Below, piece after piece: positions 21,672-31,610 of a DNA stretch of 64,000 nt (position 1 is the first letter of the stretch; every line of letters begins with the position of its first letter). Location of the stretch: positions 3,559,694 to 3,623,693 of the forward strand of contig OY282378.1 of the NCBI GenBank assembly GCA_958295835.1, read 5' to 3'. A program made the translations under genes and the position numbers. This DNA is from an uncultured Gammaproteobacteria bacterium. Its GTDB lineage: Bacteria; Pseudomonadota; Gammaproteobacteria; HK1. Below the pieces are notes generated by a model that was given only the letters and a program-made list of their open reading frames with translations, searched no databases and was not told the DNA's origin.

Positions 21672-22244
21672 GCCCTTGCAGGCGACGAGCCGTGCGAGCG
21701 CCATGCGGCTGCCGTCGGGGTCGGCGACGATCCCTTCCTCGTAGGAGAGTATCCGCAGCGCGCGGAACCGTTCGAGCAGCTCGTTCGACCGCGCGCGGAA
21801 CCGGTGGCTCTTCGGTCCGTCGACATCCACGGGGGTGATGTAGTGATGGTCGTAGACGACGTGCCCGCCGGGGCGCAGCGCGTCGATCAGGCGGGGGATC
21901 AGGGGCCGATCCAGAAACCGCGCGACGACGATGACGTCATAGGCGCCGCGGGCGACGTCGGGCTGCTCCAGGTCGGTGTCGATCCAGTTGATCTCGACTC
22001 CGGCGGTGTGGGCGCGCTCGCGGGCCCTGGCGATCGCGACGTCCGAGATGTCCATCGCATCGACCGCGTAGCCGTTGGCGGCGAGGTGGATCGCGTTGCG
22101 GCCCAATCCGCACGCGACGTCCAGAGCCCGGCCGCGCGGGAGGCGATCGGTCCACGCCGCCAGCAACGCGCTCGGGTGCGCGCGTGCGGCGTACTTCCCG
22201 GATTCGTACCGCGCGTTCCAGTGTTCGCGATCGGCGTCACTCAT
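21657..22244 (-). CDS. Class I SAM-dependent methyltransferase (TehB/UbiE-like)
   Basis: 195-residue methyltransferase. SAM-binding motif I is LDVACGLGRNAIHLAANGY, with the acidic post-I residue in VDAMDISDVAIARAR. The later motifs YDVIVVARFLDRPLIPRL and LRPGGHVVYDHH follow. The N-terminal HWNARYESGKYA resembles tellurite/thiopurine-type small-molecule methyltransferases, but the substrate is unknown. It is the only minus-strand gene between 20 and 35 kb and lies tail-to-tail with the acyl-CoA synthetase. Start taken at the Met before SDADREHW. Confidence 0.8.
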   Translation of the reverse strand: MSDADREHWNARYESGKYAARAHPSALLAAWTDRLPRGRALDVACGLGRNAIHLAANGYAVDAMDISDVAIARARERAHTAGVEINWIDTDLEQPDVARGAYDVIVVARFLDRPLIPRLIDALRPGGHVVYDHHYITPVDVDGPKSHRFRARSNELLERFRALRILSYEEGIVADPDGSRMALARLVACKGSPGY

Positions 22245-22493
22245 CGCAGCCGGCCTGTGCTCATGATCCTCGGCGCAGGGCGTATCGTAGCGGGCCGGGA
22301 CCGCGCCCGCACGAGAACGTCGGCGCCGCGTCGAGGCGGCTTCAGGGCTGACCGAGGGGTGCGTCCCTGCATGCATCGAGCCCGCGTGCGCATCGGGTAC
22401 GAGCGGTGCGGCGTGATCATGCCCCGGTGTTTTCGGGCACACTCGCGTGATGCCCCGACACACCAGCGCAACTCGACAGGAGGGACAGCCGGG

Positions 22494-23666
22494 ATGAGCA
22501 AGACCGTCGTCAGCTCGTGGAACGATTTCGGCACGCTGGAGCACGTCATCGTCGGCCGGGCCGACTTCACCTGCATCCCTCCCACCGAGCCCGCCACGGA
22601 AGCGAAGATCCCCGAGGACAGTGAGATGCGCGGCATGTGGGGACCGCGCCCGCTGGAGACGGTGGAGAAGGCGAACGCCCAGCTCGACCACCTCGTGTCG
22701 GTGCTGGAGAAGCGCGGCATCCGCGTCGATCGTCCGACCCCAATCCAGTGGAACCAGGCGGTGGTGACTCCGGACTTCATGACCGGCTCCTCGTTCGGCT
22801 GCATGCCCCCGCGCGACGTGCTGCTCACCGTAGGCAAGGAGATCCTCTCCGCCCCGATGTCGTTCCGCTGCCGCTACTGGGAATACCTCGCCTACCACCC
22901 CCTCATGCAGCGCTACTTCGACGAGGACCCGGGGTTCCGATGGGAGCAGGCGCCGCGCCCGCGGCTCACCGATGCGTGCTACGAATCGGGATACTTCGAC
23001 GAGATCACCATCGAGGAGCGCCTCGCCCGCACCGCCGCGCTCGACTTCGTCACCACCGAGCACGAGCCACTGTTCGACGCGGCCGACGTCCTGCGCCTGG
23101 GCCGGGACCTCTTCTGCCAGCACGGGCTGACCACGAACCGCCGGGGCATGGAGTGGCTGCAACGCCATTTCCCCGACCACCGCGTGCACGCGGTGAACTT
23201 TCCCGGCGACCCGTACCCGATCCACATCGACGCGACGTTCGTGCCGTTGCGCCCGGGGCTCGTCATCAACAATCCGGGACGCCGGCTGCCCGATCCCCAG
23301 CGCGCGATCTTCGAGGCCAACGGCTGGGAGATCGTCGATGCCGCCCCGCCCGCCCACAACGAGCCACCGCCGCTGTGCTATTCGAGCGTGTGGCTGTCGA
23401 TGAACGTGCTCGTGCTCGACCCGAAGACGGTGGTCGTCGAGGCCAGCGAGGTCTACCAGCAGGAGCAGCTCGACGGGCTCGGATTCGAGGTGATCCCGGT
23501 GCCGTTTCGCGACGCCTACCCCTTCGGTGGCGGGCTGCACTGCGCGACCGGCGACGTCTTCCGCCGCGGCGATTGCGAGGACTATTTTCCGAAGCAGGTT
23601 CCGGGGACCCGGATCCGGCCGATTCGGGCCGGACCTCGCGCCGGCCACCGCAAGGATGCGGCCTGA
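22494..23666 (+). CDS. Glycine amidinotransferase-like protein (amidinotransferase/PAD superfamily)
   Basis: 390-residue member of the guanidino-group-modifying superfamily, closest in pattern to arginine:glycine and arginine:inosamine amidinotransferases. The catalytic His lies in [15 protein letters not shown] and the catalytic Cys in [17 protein letters not shown]; both match the family arrangement. A strong ribosome site (AGGAGGG) precedes ATG 22494. It probably transfers an amidino group from arginine to an amine acceptor, but the acceptor is unknown. The next gene starts 19 bases on, so the two are likely co-transcribed. Confidence 0.85.
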   Translation: MSKTVVSSWNDFGTLEHVIVGRADFTCIPPTEPATEAKIPEDSEMRGMWGPRPLETVEKANAQLDHLVSVLEKRGIRVDRPTPIQWNQAVVTPDFMTGSSFGCMPPRDVLLTVGKEILSAPMSFRCRYWEYLAYHPLMQRYFDEDPGFRWEQAPRPRLTDACYESGYFDEITIEERLARTAALDFVTTEHEPLFDAADVLRLGRDLFCQHGLTTNRRGMEWLQRHFPDHRVHAVNFPGDPYPIHIDATFVPLRPGLVINNPGRRLPDPQRAIFEANGWEIVDAAPPAHNEPPPLCYSSVWLSMNVLVLDPKTVVVEASEVYQQEQLDGLGFEVIPVPFRDAYPFGGGLHCATGDVFRRGDCEDYFPKQVPGTRIRPIRAGPRAGHRKDAA

Positions 23667-23685
23667 CTCCGAGAAGGCGCGGCGC

Positions 23686-24798
23686 ATGAAGATCGAGAGC
23701 ATCGAGACCTGCAGCACTCGCTACGTCTGCATGGTGCGGGTGCGTTCGGACAGCGGCGAAGAAGGCTGGGGCCAGGCCGCGCCCTACCATGCGGACATCA
23801 CCGCCCGGGTGTTGCATCGCCAGGTCGCACCTCACGCCCTCGGAGCCGACCCTCTCGACATCGACTCGCTGATGCGCCGGATCCCGGAGGAGGAGCACAA
23901 GTTCCCGGGCTCCTATCTGCGCCGCGCCATGGGAGGGCTCGACACCGCCCTGTGGGATTTGCGCGGCAAGCTGGAGGGCAGGAGCGTCTGCGAGCTGCTG
24001 GGCGGTACGCCGCGCCCCATGCGGGTCTACGGATCGAGCATGCGGCGCGACATCACCCCGCGCGATGAAGTGGAGCGTCTGCTGCGCCTGCGCGACGAGT
24101 GCGGCTACGACGCCTTCAAGTTCCGCATCGGCCGGGAGTGCGGCCACGATCGGGACCAGTGGCCGGGGCGGACCGAGGAGATCGTGGCCGCGGCCGGCAA
24201 GGCGCTGCGCGACGAGGCGGATCTCCTCGTGGACGCCAACAGCGGGTATGCGCCGGCGCGCGCCGTCGAGGTGGGACGGATGCTGGCGGACCACGGTATC
24301 CGCCATTTCGAGGAGCCCTGCCCCTATTGGGAGCTGGAGCAGACCCGGGAAGTCACCGAGGCGCTTGCTCCGCTCGACGTCGACGTGACCGGCGGCGAGC
24401 AGGACTGCGATCTGGCGACGTGGCGGCGGATCATCGACATGCGCGCGGTGGACGTGGCGCAGCCGGACGTCTGCTACCTGGGCGGGCTCACCCGGACCCT
24501 GCGGGTCGCCGCGATGGCGCGGGCCGCCGGCTTGCCCTGCACGCCGCATTCGGCCAATCTCAGCCTGGTCACGGTGTTCACCCTTCACATGATGGGCGCC
24601 ATCGAGGGGGCGGGGCCCTACGTCGAGTTCACCATCGAGGGCTCGGACTACTACCCGTGGCAGGACGGGCTCTTCGCGCCGGCCCTGATCGTCCGCGACG
24701 GCAAGGTACGCATCCCGGACGGCCCGGGCTGGGGCGTGGAGATCGACAGGGGCTGGCTGGAGCGGGCCGCGTACGCGGTCAGCAAGATGTCGGGATGA
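23686..24798 (+). CDS. Mandelate racemase/muconate lactonizing-type enzyme (enolase superfamily)
   Basis: 370-residue enolase-superfamily enzyme, abstracting a proton alpha to a carboxylate with Mg2+. Metal ligands are visible as Asp in LLVDANSGY, Glu in FEEPCPYWE and Glu in VTGGEQDC. The base side shows [10 protein letters not shown], where the usual second Lys of a KxK motif is Arg, and the Asp/His dyad is represented by QPDVCYLGG and TPHSANL. Substrate unknown. It lies between the amidinotransferase and an ABC importer, suggesting catabolism of an imported hydroxy-acid or sugar acid. Confidence 0.85.
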   Translation: MKIESIETCSTRYVCMVRVRSDSGEEGWGQAAPYHADITARVLHRQVAPHALGADPLDIDSLMRRIPEEEHKFPGSYLRRAMGGLDTALWDLRGKLEGRSVCELLGGTPRPMRVYGSSMRRDITPRDEVERLLRLRDECGYDAFKFRIGRECGHDRDQWPGRTEEIVAAAGKALRDEADLLVDANSGYAPARAVEVGRMLADHGIRHFEEPCPYWELEQTREVTEALAPLDVDVTGGEQDCDLATWRRIIDMRAVDVAQPDVCYLGGLTRTLRVAAMARAAGLPCTPHSANLSLVTVFTLHMMGAIEGAGPYVEFTIEGSDYYPWQDGLFAPALIVRDGKVRIPDGPGWGVEIDRGWLERAAYAVSKMSG

Positions 24799-24936
24799 CC
24801 CGCGAGGCGCCGTTCCGCGTCGAGGCCGGACCGCGAGGCCCCAACCGCCTTCGGTTGCCGGGAGATACGGACCGGATGAGACCAGGTGAGCGGCGACCGC
24901 TGGTGCAGTCGGCGACCGTTGTTGCGCGGTCGCTTG

Positions 24937-24959
24937 GCGATTCCGTTGTGCGGAATCGC
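24937..24959. promoter_or_regulatory. Perfect 9-bp stem-loop before the ABC operon
   Basis: GCGATTCCG and CGGAATCGC pair perfectly around the loop TTGTG, 57 bases upstream of the ABC ATPase start and 138 bases after the enolase-superfamily gene. No T run follows. It may be a terminator-like pause site or a regulator-binding palindrome. Confidence 0.4.
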
Positions 24960-25015
24960 GGACGCTCCGGCAGGCGCCGTAGACGGGAGAGGAACAATCC
25001 TGTTCCATATGAACG

Positions 25016-26116
25016 ATGGCCGAGATTCGTCTGAGCAGCGTCACCAAGCGGTTCGGCCGCACCCTGGCGGTCGATGCCGTCACCCTCACGGTGGCCGACG
25101 GCGAATTCATGGTCTTCGTGGGGCCGTCGGGCTGCGGAAAGTCGACCACGCTGCGCATGGTGGCGGGGCTCGAGACGGTCAGCGAAGGCGCCGTCCACCT
25201 CGGCGAGCGCGACGTGACGCGGCTCCAGCCGAAGGACCGCAACGTGGCGATGGTGTTCCAGAACTACGCGCTCTACGCCCACAAGAACGTCTACGACAAT
25301 CTCGGCTTCGGGTTGCGGGTGCGCGGGGCGCCGAAGGCCGAGATCGAGAAGCGGGTCCGCCACGCCGCGTCGATCCTCGGGATCGAGGAGCTGCTGGAGC
25401 GCAAGCCCAAGCAGTTGTCCGGCGGCCAGATGCAGCGGGTGGCGCTCGGGCGGGCACTGGTGCGCGACCCCGACGCCTTCCTGCTCGACGAGCCGCTCAG
25501 CAACCTGGACGCCAAGATGCGCGTGCACATGCGCGAGGAGATCGCCAAGCTGCACGCCGCCACCGGCACCAGCACGATCTACGTCACCCACGACCAGATC
25601 GAGGCCATGACCCTCGGCGACCGCATCGCGGTGATGAAGGACGGCCGGATCCAGCAGATCGGCCGGCCCCTCGACATCTACGACCACCCCGCGAACATGT
25701 TCGTCGCGAACTTCATCGGCTCGCCGGAGATGAACCTGATCGAGGGCGAGCTCGATACCGGGACCGGCGGTTCGAGCTTCATCGGCGACGGCTTCTCGCT
25801 CGCCCTGCCCGAGCCTGCGCGTTTCCGGCCGCCGGCAGGCCGCCGGATCGTGCTGGGGCTGCGGCCCGAGCACTTGGCGCCGACGGACGAGACGGAAGGA
25901 AGCATACCGGCGGAAGTGGTGCTCGCGGAGCAGATGGGGGCGCAGACCCTGCTCCTCTGCCGCGCGGGCGGCGCCTCCCTGAGTTCGCTGATCAGCCGCG
26001 ACGATCACGTGCACGCCGGTGACCACGTCATGCTGGGCACGACACCGGAGCACGTCCACCTCTTCGACCCGGAAGGCGGACGCAGCCTGTTGCCGGACCC
26101 GGCGCACCCGGGGTAG
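25016..26116 (+). CDS. ABC importer ATPase, MalK/UgpC type
   Basis: 366-residue nucleotide-binding subunit of a CUT1 (carbohydrate uptake) ABC transporter. Walker A is GPSGCGKST, the Q loop is in VFQNYALYAHKNV, the signature is LSGGQMQRVALGRAL, Walker B is AFLLDEPLSNLDAKMR and the switch His is in IYVTHDQIEA. The C-terminal ~130 residues form the TOBE/regulatory domain (PGRRIVLGLRPEHL-like segment seen as RIVLGLRPEHLAP) found in MalK-type subunits. The ribosome site is weak at this ATG. First gene of a run of four transporter genes. Confidence 0.92.
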   Translation: MAEIRLSSVTKRFGRTLAVDAVTLTVADGEFMVFVGPSGCGKSTTLRMVAGLETVSEGAVHLGERDVTRLQPKDRNVAMVFQNYALYAHKNVYDNLGFGLRVRGAPKAEIEKRVRHAASILGIEELLERKPKQLSGGQMQRVALGRALVRDPDAFLLDEPLSNLDAKMRVHMREEIAKLHAATGTSTIYVTHDQIEAMTLGDRIAVMKDGRIQQIGRPLDIYDHPANMFVANFIGSPEMNLIEGELDTGTGGSSFIGDGFSLALPEPARFRPPAGRRIVLGLRPEHLAPTDETEGSIPAEVVLAEQMGAQTLLLCRAGGASLSSLISRDDHVHAGDHVMLGTTPEHVHLFDPEGGRSLLPDPAHPG

Positions 26117-26153
26117 CCCGGAACGGGAAACCCCAAGAAAAAGGAGAGAAGCC

Positions 26154-27533
26154 ATGGCAGGAGCAGTGAAGAAGACCCACCGTGAAGACCCTTCGGATGC
26201 GACCGTGAGGACGCCGGTGACGGTGCCGCGCCGCAAGGTGCTCCAGGGCATCGGCGCGGCCACGGGAGCGGCAGCGCTCGGAATGCACGCCCCTTTCGTG
26301 CACGCCAGGCAGAAGGAGATCCGTTTCCTCAACGGCGAGCCCACGGTCGAGAGCGTGCGGGCGATGAAGTTCGCCGCCGCGCAATATGAGAAGGAGACCG
26401 GCGTCAAGGTTCAGATGGACACGGTCCCGGTCGGCAAGGCGTTCGACAAGATCCAGACCTCGATCAAGGCCGGCCGGCCCTACGACGTCGGGACCCTGTT
26501 CTTCATCGGCGACGTCATCATCCTCGCCAGCGAAGGAAAGCTCGCGCCGCTCAACGACATCATCAAGAAGTACGAATGGGGTCCGCGCATCCTGTTCCCG
26601 ATGGACGGGAACTACTACTGGTACCCCTACGACTACAACCTGTGCTGGATCAACTACCGCCGCGACCTCTACGAGAAACACGGCCTCAAGGAGCCCGGGA
26701 CCTGGGATCACCTCCTGGAGAACATGGCGGCGCTGACCGGCGAAGGCGAAGACAAGACCGGCAAGGGGACCCTGCATCCGATCTCCTCGAGCAGCGCCAC
26801 CAACTACCTGACCTTCGGCTACCTGTGGGCCCAGGGCGCCAAGGTGTTCGACGACGACTGGAACGTCGTCCTGGATCAGGGCGACGTCAAGCAGGCGACC
26901 ATGGACTATCTCGACTTCTTCGCCAGGCTGACGGAGCACATGCCGACCGGCATCGCCCAGGCGGCGTGGGGGCCGGGCCTGCGCGGCTTCCGCTCCGGAC
27001 AGCTCTCCCACGCCCCCGGCACCGGCCGCGCCATCGACGTGATCCGGACCAAGGACGAAGAGCTGGCCATGAAGATCGGGGTGTTCCCCTTCCCCTCCGG
27101 CGACGGCTCCAACGTGGCCGTGAACCACGGCTACGACGGCTGGGTGGTGCTGGACACGCCGCGCACCGACGAGGCGCTGAGGTTCATGGAGTGGTTCTCC
27201 GACGAGCACCTGATCAACTTCCTCCACACCTCCGCGGTGCACTACCAGCCGACGCGCATGGACATCTACGAGGATCCGCGCTGGCTGGCTCATCCGGCCC
27301 TGGAGCAGTACTCGCACATCACGAGCTGGCAGAAGCGCTTCCTCACCGACGAGAACGTGATCATCCGCTCGATCGACACCGAGGGGCCGTACCCCGATCT
27401 TCGGGCCGGCAAGATCTTCCGCTCCTACGCCCTGCCGGAGATGCTGCAGAACAAGATCCTCAAGGGGATGGACTCCTCGGAGGCGGTGGATGTCGCGGCG
27501 GCCAAGCTGCGGGATTCGATCAAGGAGAGCTGA
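26154..27533 (+). CDS. ABC importer solute-binding protein (family 1), Tat-type leader
   Basis: 459-residue periplasmic binding protein of the CUT1 family. The N-terminus carries an extended leader with a twin-arginine-like site (VPRRKVLQGIGAATGAAALG) and a cleavage region before RQKEIRFLN; secretion as a folded protein is therefore inferred. The mature part has the family's LNGEPTVESVRAMKFAAAQY opening and many aromatic residues (YYWYPYDYNLCW) suited to carbohydrate stacking. A good ribosome site (AAGGAGAG) precedes ATG 26154. The ligand is unknown. Confidence 0.88.
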   Translation: MAGAVKKTHREDPSDATVRTPVTVPRRKVLQGIGAATGAAALGMHAPFVHARQKEIRFLNGEPTVESVRAMKFAAAQYEKETGVKVQMDTVPVGKAFDKIQTSIKAGRPYDVGTLFFIGDVIILASEGKLAPLNDIIKKYEWGPRILFPMDGNYYWYPYDYNLCWINYRRDLYEKHGLKEPGTWDHLLENMAALTGEGEDKTGKGTLHPISSSSATNYLTFGYLWAQGAKVFDDDWNVVLDQGDVKQATMDYLDFFARLTEHMPTGIAQAAWGPGLRGFRSGQLSHAPGTGRAIDVIRTKDEELAMKIGVFPFPSGDGSNVAVNHGYDGWVVLDTPRTDEALRFMEWFSDEHLINFLHTSAVHYQPTRMDIYEDPRWLAHPALEQYSHITSWQKRFLTDENVIIRSIDTEGPYPDLRAGKIFRSYALPEMLQNKILKGMDSSEAVDVAAAKLRDSIKES

Positions 27534-27547
27534 TGGAGCGTGAATCC

Positions 27548-27584
27548 GAGGGGGCGGCGGGAGAGCGACGGCCGCCGCCCCCTC
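27548..27584. promoter_or_regulatory. Intercistronic GC stem-loop after the binding-protein gene
   Basis: GAGGGGGCGGCGG (27548-27560) pairs perfectly with CCGCCGCCCCCTC (27572-27584) across an 11-base loop, 15 bases after the binding-protein stop. Strong hairpins between a binding-protein gene and its permease genes commonly protect the upstream mRNA and reduce downstream expression. Confidence 0.55.
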
Positions 27585-27682
27585 GACGCCACGTCGGCGC
27601 CTTCTCCGGATCCATCGGGAGGGTCTCGATGCTTCCATTCGAGCCGGAATTCAGGCGCCGGCGCCTGGGGAACGACGCGGGC

Positions 27683-27722
27683 CTCCCGGGGGCGCGGGCG
27701 CGACGTCCGCGCCCCCGGGGAG
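27683..27722. promoter_or_regulatory. Second GC stem-loop ahead of the permease gene
   Basis: CTCCCGGGGGCGCGG pairs with CCGCGCCCCCGGGGAG with a single bulged base, about 65 bases before the permease GTG. A 16-base perfect palindrome (27652-27667, CAGGCGCC/GGCGCCTG) lies just upstream. The 254-base spacer contains no gene; these hairpins account for most of its structure. Confidence 0.5.
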
Positions 27723-27787
27723 CCGGTCCCGCGGTCCGGGTCCGGTCGATGCCTCGCCGGTCCGGGCCTCGCTAGAGGACGATCCCC

Positions 27788-28651
27788 GTGGGCGGCGATC
27801 GCATCATCTACGGCCTGTTCTTCCTGGGGCTGGCGCTGACTGCGGCGGTGGTCGTCTATCCGGCCCTGTACGCGATCGAGCTCAGCTTCCAGAAGGCGGA
27901 GTCCTTCATCTCCGCCCCCGAGTGGGTGGGGCTCGCCAACTACGCGCGCGTCCTCGCCGACCCCGACTTCTGGAACGCATTGCAGCGGGGCGTCGTCTTC
28001 GCGGGCAGCGCCATCTTCTTCCAGGTGATCCTGGGCATCGGCTTCGCGATGCTCCTGGACGCGGCCATCCCCTTCCGGCGCCTGGTGCGCGGCATCGCGA
28101 TCCTGCCCTATCTCCTCCCCACCCTGATCGTGGCCCTGATCATGCGCTGGATGCTCAACGATCCGATCGGAGTGGTCACCGTGGCGGTGGACGGCCTCGG
28201 CTTCGGCATCGTCGACTGGTTCGGCTCGCCGGCCCGGGCGATGGCGATCGTCATCGCGGTCAGCGTATGGATCTGGACGCCCTTCGTCACGGTCGCCTTT
28301 CTCGCCGGCCTGCAATCGGTCCCGGAGACCCTCTACGAGGCCGCCAAGGTCGACGGTGCCAACGCCTGGCAGCGCTTCTGGCACATCACCCTGCCGCAAC
28401 TGAGCCCCGTGCTCACCGTCGTCGTCCTGCTGCGCGCGATCTGGATGTTCAACAAGTTCGACATCATCTGGCTGCTGACCGGCGGCGGTCCGCTGCAGGC
28501 CACCGAGCATCTGCCGATCCTCGCCTACCGCAAGGCGTTCCAGAGCTACGACGTCGGGATGGGGGCCACGGTCTCGACCATCTCCTTCCTCATCCTGGCC
28601 GCGGCGGTGCTGGTCTACTTCCGGCTCTTCCCCCTCGACACCAGGGACTGA
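27788..28651 (+). CDS. ABC importer permease, MalF/UgpA type (GTG start)
   Basis: 287-residue inner-membrane permease of the CUT1 transporter with six predicted hydrophobic helices. The cytoplasmic EAA loop is visible as LYEAAKVDGANAWQRFWHIT, the site that docks the ATPase. The start GTG 27788 gives GGDRIIYGLFFLGLAL, entering helix 1 directly. The MalG-type partner follows four bases downstream. Confidence 0.92.
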   Translation: MGGDRIIYGLFFLGLALTAAVVVYPALYAIELSFQKAESFISAPEWVGLANYARVLADPDFWNALQRGVVFAGSAIFFQVILGIGFAMLLDAAIPFRRLVRGIAILPYLLPTLIVALIMRWMLNDPIGVVTVAVDGLGFGIVDWFGSPARAMAIVIAVSVWIWTPFVTVAFLAGLQSVPETLYEAAKVDGANAWQRFWHITLPQLSPVLTVVVLLRAIWMFNKFDIIWLLTGGGPLQATEHLPILAYRKAFQSYDVGMGATVSTISFLILAAAVLVYFRLFPLDTRD

Positions 28652-28655
28652 GGCG

Positions 28656-29495
28656 ATGCGAACGGATCTCGAAGTGCCTCTCGGCAGCCGTCTGGCCCTC
28701 TACACGGCGATGCTGCTGACGATCGTCTACTCCTTCTTCCCGGTCTACTGGATGCTCGTGACCAGCGTGCGCGATCCGTCCGTCCTCTACGACACGGTGA
28801 GCCTCATCCCCGGTCCGTTCTCCATCGAGAACTACACGACGCTGCTGGCCGCGACCGACTACCCGACCTGGTTCATGAACTCCGTCTTCGTCGCGACCGT
28901 CACGGTGGCGATCACACTGGTGCTGGCGGTGCTGATCGCCTACGCGGTGACCCGGCTCCGCATGAGGGGCAAGACCACGATCGTCGGCTCGATGCTGCTG
29001 GCCTACATGTTCCCGCCGCTGCTGGTCGCGATCCCGCTCTATACGATCTTCGCCCAGCTCGGGCTGGCCAACACCCACTTCGCCCTGATCGTCTCGCACT
29101 GCACCATCACCCTGCCGCTCGGGGTGTGGCTGCTGTGGGGCTTCTTCAAGCAGATGCCGGCCGATGTCGAGGAAGCGGCGATGGTGGACGGCTGCTCGCG
29201 CCTCGGGGCCTTCTTCCGGGTCGTCCTGCCCCTGTCCCTGCCCGGGATCGCCACCGTCGCGATCTTCTCCTTCCTCCTGTCCTGGACCGACTACACGTTC
29301 GCCCTGGTGATGATCGACAGCGACTCCCAGAAGACCCTGCCGGTGGGCCTGGAGACCATGACCGGGCAGTACGAGCTGCGCGACGGCGAGCTGATGGCCG
29401 GCTCCTCCCTGATCGCCCTGCCACTGCTGATCCTGTTCATCTTCCTCAACCGCTACTTCATCCACGGACTCGCCGCCGGGGCGATCAAGCGCTGA
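28656..29495 (+). CDS. ABC importer permease, MalG/UgpE type
   Basis: 279-residue second permease subunit, about six membrane helices. The EAA loop reads VEEAAMVDGCSRLGAFFRVV, and the C-terminus ends in the helix and short tail typical of MalG relatives (FLNRYFIHGLAAGAIKR). It completes the ATPase, binding protein, permease, permease set, so one functional importer can be formed from this operon alone. Confidence 0.92.
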   Translation: MRTDLEVPLGSRLALYTAMLLTIVYSFFPVYWMLVTSVRDPSVLYDTVSLIPGPFSIENYTTLLAATDYPTWFMNSVFVATVTVAITLVLAVLIAYAVTRLRMRGKTTIVGSMLLAYMFPPLLVAIPLYTIFAQLGLANTHFALIVSHCTITLPLGVWLLWGFFKQMPADVEEAAMVDGCSRLGAFFRVVLPLSLPGIATVAIFSFLLSWTDYTFALVMIDSDSQKTLPVGLETMTGQYELRDGELMAGSSLIALPLLILFIFLNRYFIHGLAAGAIKR

Positions 29496-29525
29496 GGACG
29501 GCAATCCGCCCAAGGAGCCCCGACG

Positions 29526-31610
29526 ATGGCCGCACAACCGGAAATCCGATACAGCGCCTGCCCCCACGACTGTCCCTCCACCTGCGCGCTCGAAGTCGAA
29601 CGTCTCGGCGATCGGCTCATCGGCAAGGTGCGCGGGGCGCGGGAGAACACCTACACCGCCGGCGTCATCTGCAGCAAGGTCGCGCGCTACGCCGAACGCA
29701 TCCACCACCCCGACCGCCTGACCACCCCGCTGCGCCGCGTCGGGGACAAGGGCTCCCGCGACGGCTTCGCGCCGGTGTCCTGGGACGATGCGCTCGACGT
29801 CGTGGCCGAATCCCTGCTCCGGACCGAGCAGCGCTTCGGCCCGGAGACGGTGTGGCCCTACTACTACGCCGGGACCATGGGTCTGGTGATGCGCGACGGG
29901 ATCAACCGCCTGCGCCACGTCAAGCGCTACTCCGGGCAGCATTCGACGGTCTGCGTCACCCTGGCCTGGAACGGGTTCATCGCCGGCACGGGACGGCTCG
30001 CGGGCAGCGACCCGCGCGAGATGGCGCAATCCGATCTCGTGGTCATCTGGGGCACCAATGCGGCGGCGACGCAGGTCAACGTGATGACCCACGCCCTGGA
30101 GGCGCGGCGCGCGCGCAAGGCGTCGATCGTGGTGATCGACACCTATCGCAACGCCACCGCGAAGCAGGCGGACCTGTTCGTCTGCGTACGCCCCGGCACC
30201 GACGGCGCGCTGGCCTGCGCGGTGATGCACGTCCTGTTCCGTGACGGCCATGCGGACCGCGACTACCTCGCGCGCTACACGGACTGCCCGGACGCGCTGG
30301 AGCGCCACCTCGCGGATCGCTCGCCCGAGTGGGCGGCGCGCATCACCGGGGTGCCGGCGGAGACCATCGAGACCCTGGCCCGGATGATCGGGACGACCCC
30401 GCGCACCTACCTGCGCCTCGGCTACGGCTTCTCCCGGCAGCGCAACGGCGCGGTGAACATGCACGCGGCGCTCTGCATCGCGGCGGTGACCGGCGCGTGG
30501 CTCCACGAGGGCGGCGGCGCGTTCCACAACAGCGGCGCGATCTACCGCTGGGACAAGTCGATGATCGAAGGGCATGATGCGATCGACCCTTCGATCCGGG
30601 TCTTCGACCAGTCGCGGATCGGGCCGATCCTCGACGGCGACGCGTGTGACCTCGGCGACGGCCCTCCGGTGACCGCGCTGTTCATCCAGAACACGAACCC
30701 GATGATGATCGCGCCGGAGCTCGCGCGCGTGCACCGGGGCTTCGCCCGCGACGACCTCTTCGTCTGTGTGCACGAGCAGTTCATGACCGAGACCGCGGCG
30801 GCGGCGGACATCGTGCTGCCGGCGACCATGTTCCTGGAGCACGACGACGTGTACCAGTCCGGCGGCCACCAGCACATCATCCTCGGCCCGAAGATCGTGG
30901 AGCCGCCAGGCGAGTGCCGCTCCAACCACGAGGTGGTCTGTGCGCTCGCGAAGCGGCTGGGGGCCGAGCACCCGGGCTTCGGGATGACCCCGCGGGAGCT
31001 GATCGACCACACCCTGCGCGCGTCGGGCTGGGACGGGCTCGACCGGCTCGAAGAGGAGCGCTGGTTCGATTGCCAGCCGGATTTCGACGATTCGCACTAC
31101 ACCGGCGGCTTCGCCCATCCGGACGGCAGGTTCCGCTTCGCCCCCGATTGGGCGGCGCTCGCGCCGCGCGGCTTCGTCGGCGACGAACTGCTCGCGGCGA
31201 TGCCGCGCCTCCCCGACCACTGGGAGGTCATCGAGGAGGCGACGGAGGAGATGCCCTTCCGCCTGGTGACCGCGCCGGCGCGGCACTACCTCAATTCGTC
31301 GTTCACGGAGTCCCCCACGTCGATTCGCCGCGAGGGCCGCCCGAGCGTGATGATGCACCCGGAGGACGCGATGGCGCTCGGGATCCGAGACGGCGACCGC
31401 GTGCGCCTTGGCAACCACCGGGGAGACCTCGTCATCCACGCCGAACTGTTCGGCGGGGTGCAGCGCGGGGTGGTGATCGTGGAGAGCATCTGGCCCAACC
31501 ATGCGTTCGAGGAGGGCAGGGGCATCAACCTGCTCACCGGCGCGGACGCGGTGGCCCCGGTAGGGGGCTGCGCATTCCACGACAACCGGATCTGGATCCG
31601 GGCCGCGTAG
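29526..31610 (+). CDS. Molybdopterin oxidoreductase (DMSO reductase superfamily)
   Basis: 694-residue Mo/W-bis-MGD enzyme. The N-terminal cluster motif is CPHDCPSTC (Cys 12, 16, 20) plus Cys 49 in GVICSKVARY, giving one [4Fe-4S] cluster. Cys 143 in HSTVCVTLAW sits where many relatives place the metal-ligating residue; this assignment is inferred. LVVIWGTNAAATQ and the C-terminal TSIRREGRPSVMMHPEDA plus GDRVRLGN are cofactor-binding regions. No Tat leader is seen, so it is probably cytoplasmic. It lies 30 bases after the permease and is likely in the same operon, which hints that it acts on the imported compound. Electron partner and substrate unknown. Confidence 0.88.
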   Translation: MAAQPEIRYSACPHDCPSTCALEVERLGDRLIGKVRGARENTYTAGVICSKVARYAERIHHPDRLTTPLRRVGDKGSRDGFAPVSWDDALDVVAESLLRTEQRFGPETVWPYYYAGTMGLVMRDGINRLRHVKRYSGQHSTVCVTLAWNGFIAGTGRLAGSDPREMAQSDLVVIWGTNAAATQVNVMTHALEARRARKASIVVIDTYRNATAKQADLFVCVRPGTDGALACAVMHVLFRDGHADRDYLARYTDCPDALERHLADRSPEWAARITGVPAETIETLARMIGTTPRTYLRLGYGFSRQRNGAVNMHAALCIAAVTGAWLHEGGGAFHNSGAIYRWDKSMIEGHDAIDPSIRVFDQSRIGPILDGDACDLGDGPPVTALFIQNTNPMMIAPELARVHRGFARDDLFVCVHEQFMTETAAAADIVLPATMFLEHDDVYQSGGHQHIILGPKIVEPPGECRSNHEVVCALAKRLGAEHPGFGMTPRELIDHTLRASGWDGLDRLEEERWFDCQPDFDDSHYTGGFAHPDGRFRFAPDWAALAPRGFVGDELLAAMPRLPDHWEVIEEATEEMPFRLVTAPARHYLNSSFTESPTSIRREGRPSVMMHPEDAMALGIRDGDRVRLGNHRGDLVIHAELFGGVQRGVVIVESIWPNHAFEEGRGINLLTGADAVAPVGGCAFHDNRIWIRAA

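Noticed and set aside
29526..31610. Selenocysteine in the molybdopterin oxidoreductase
   Set aside because: The frame has no internal TGA; the candidate metal ligand is an ordinary Cys (residue 143).
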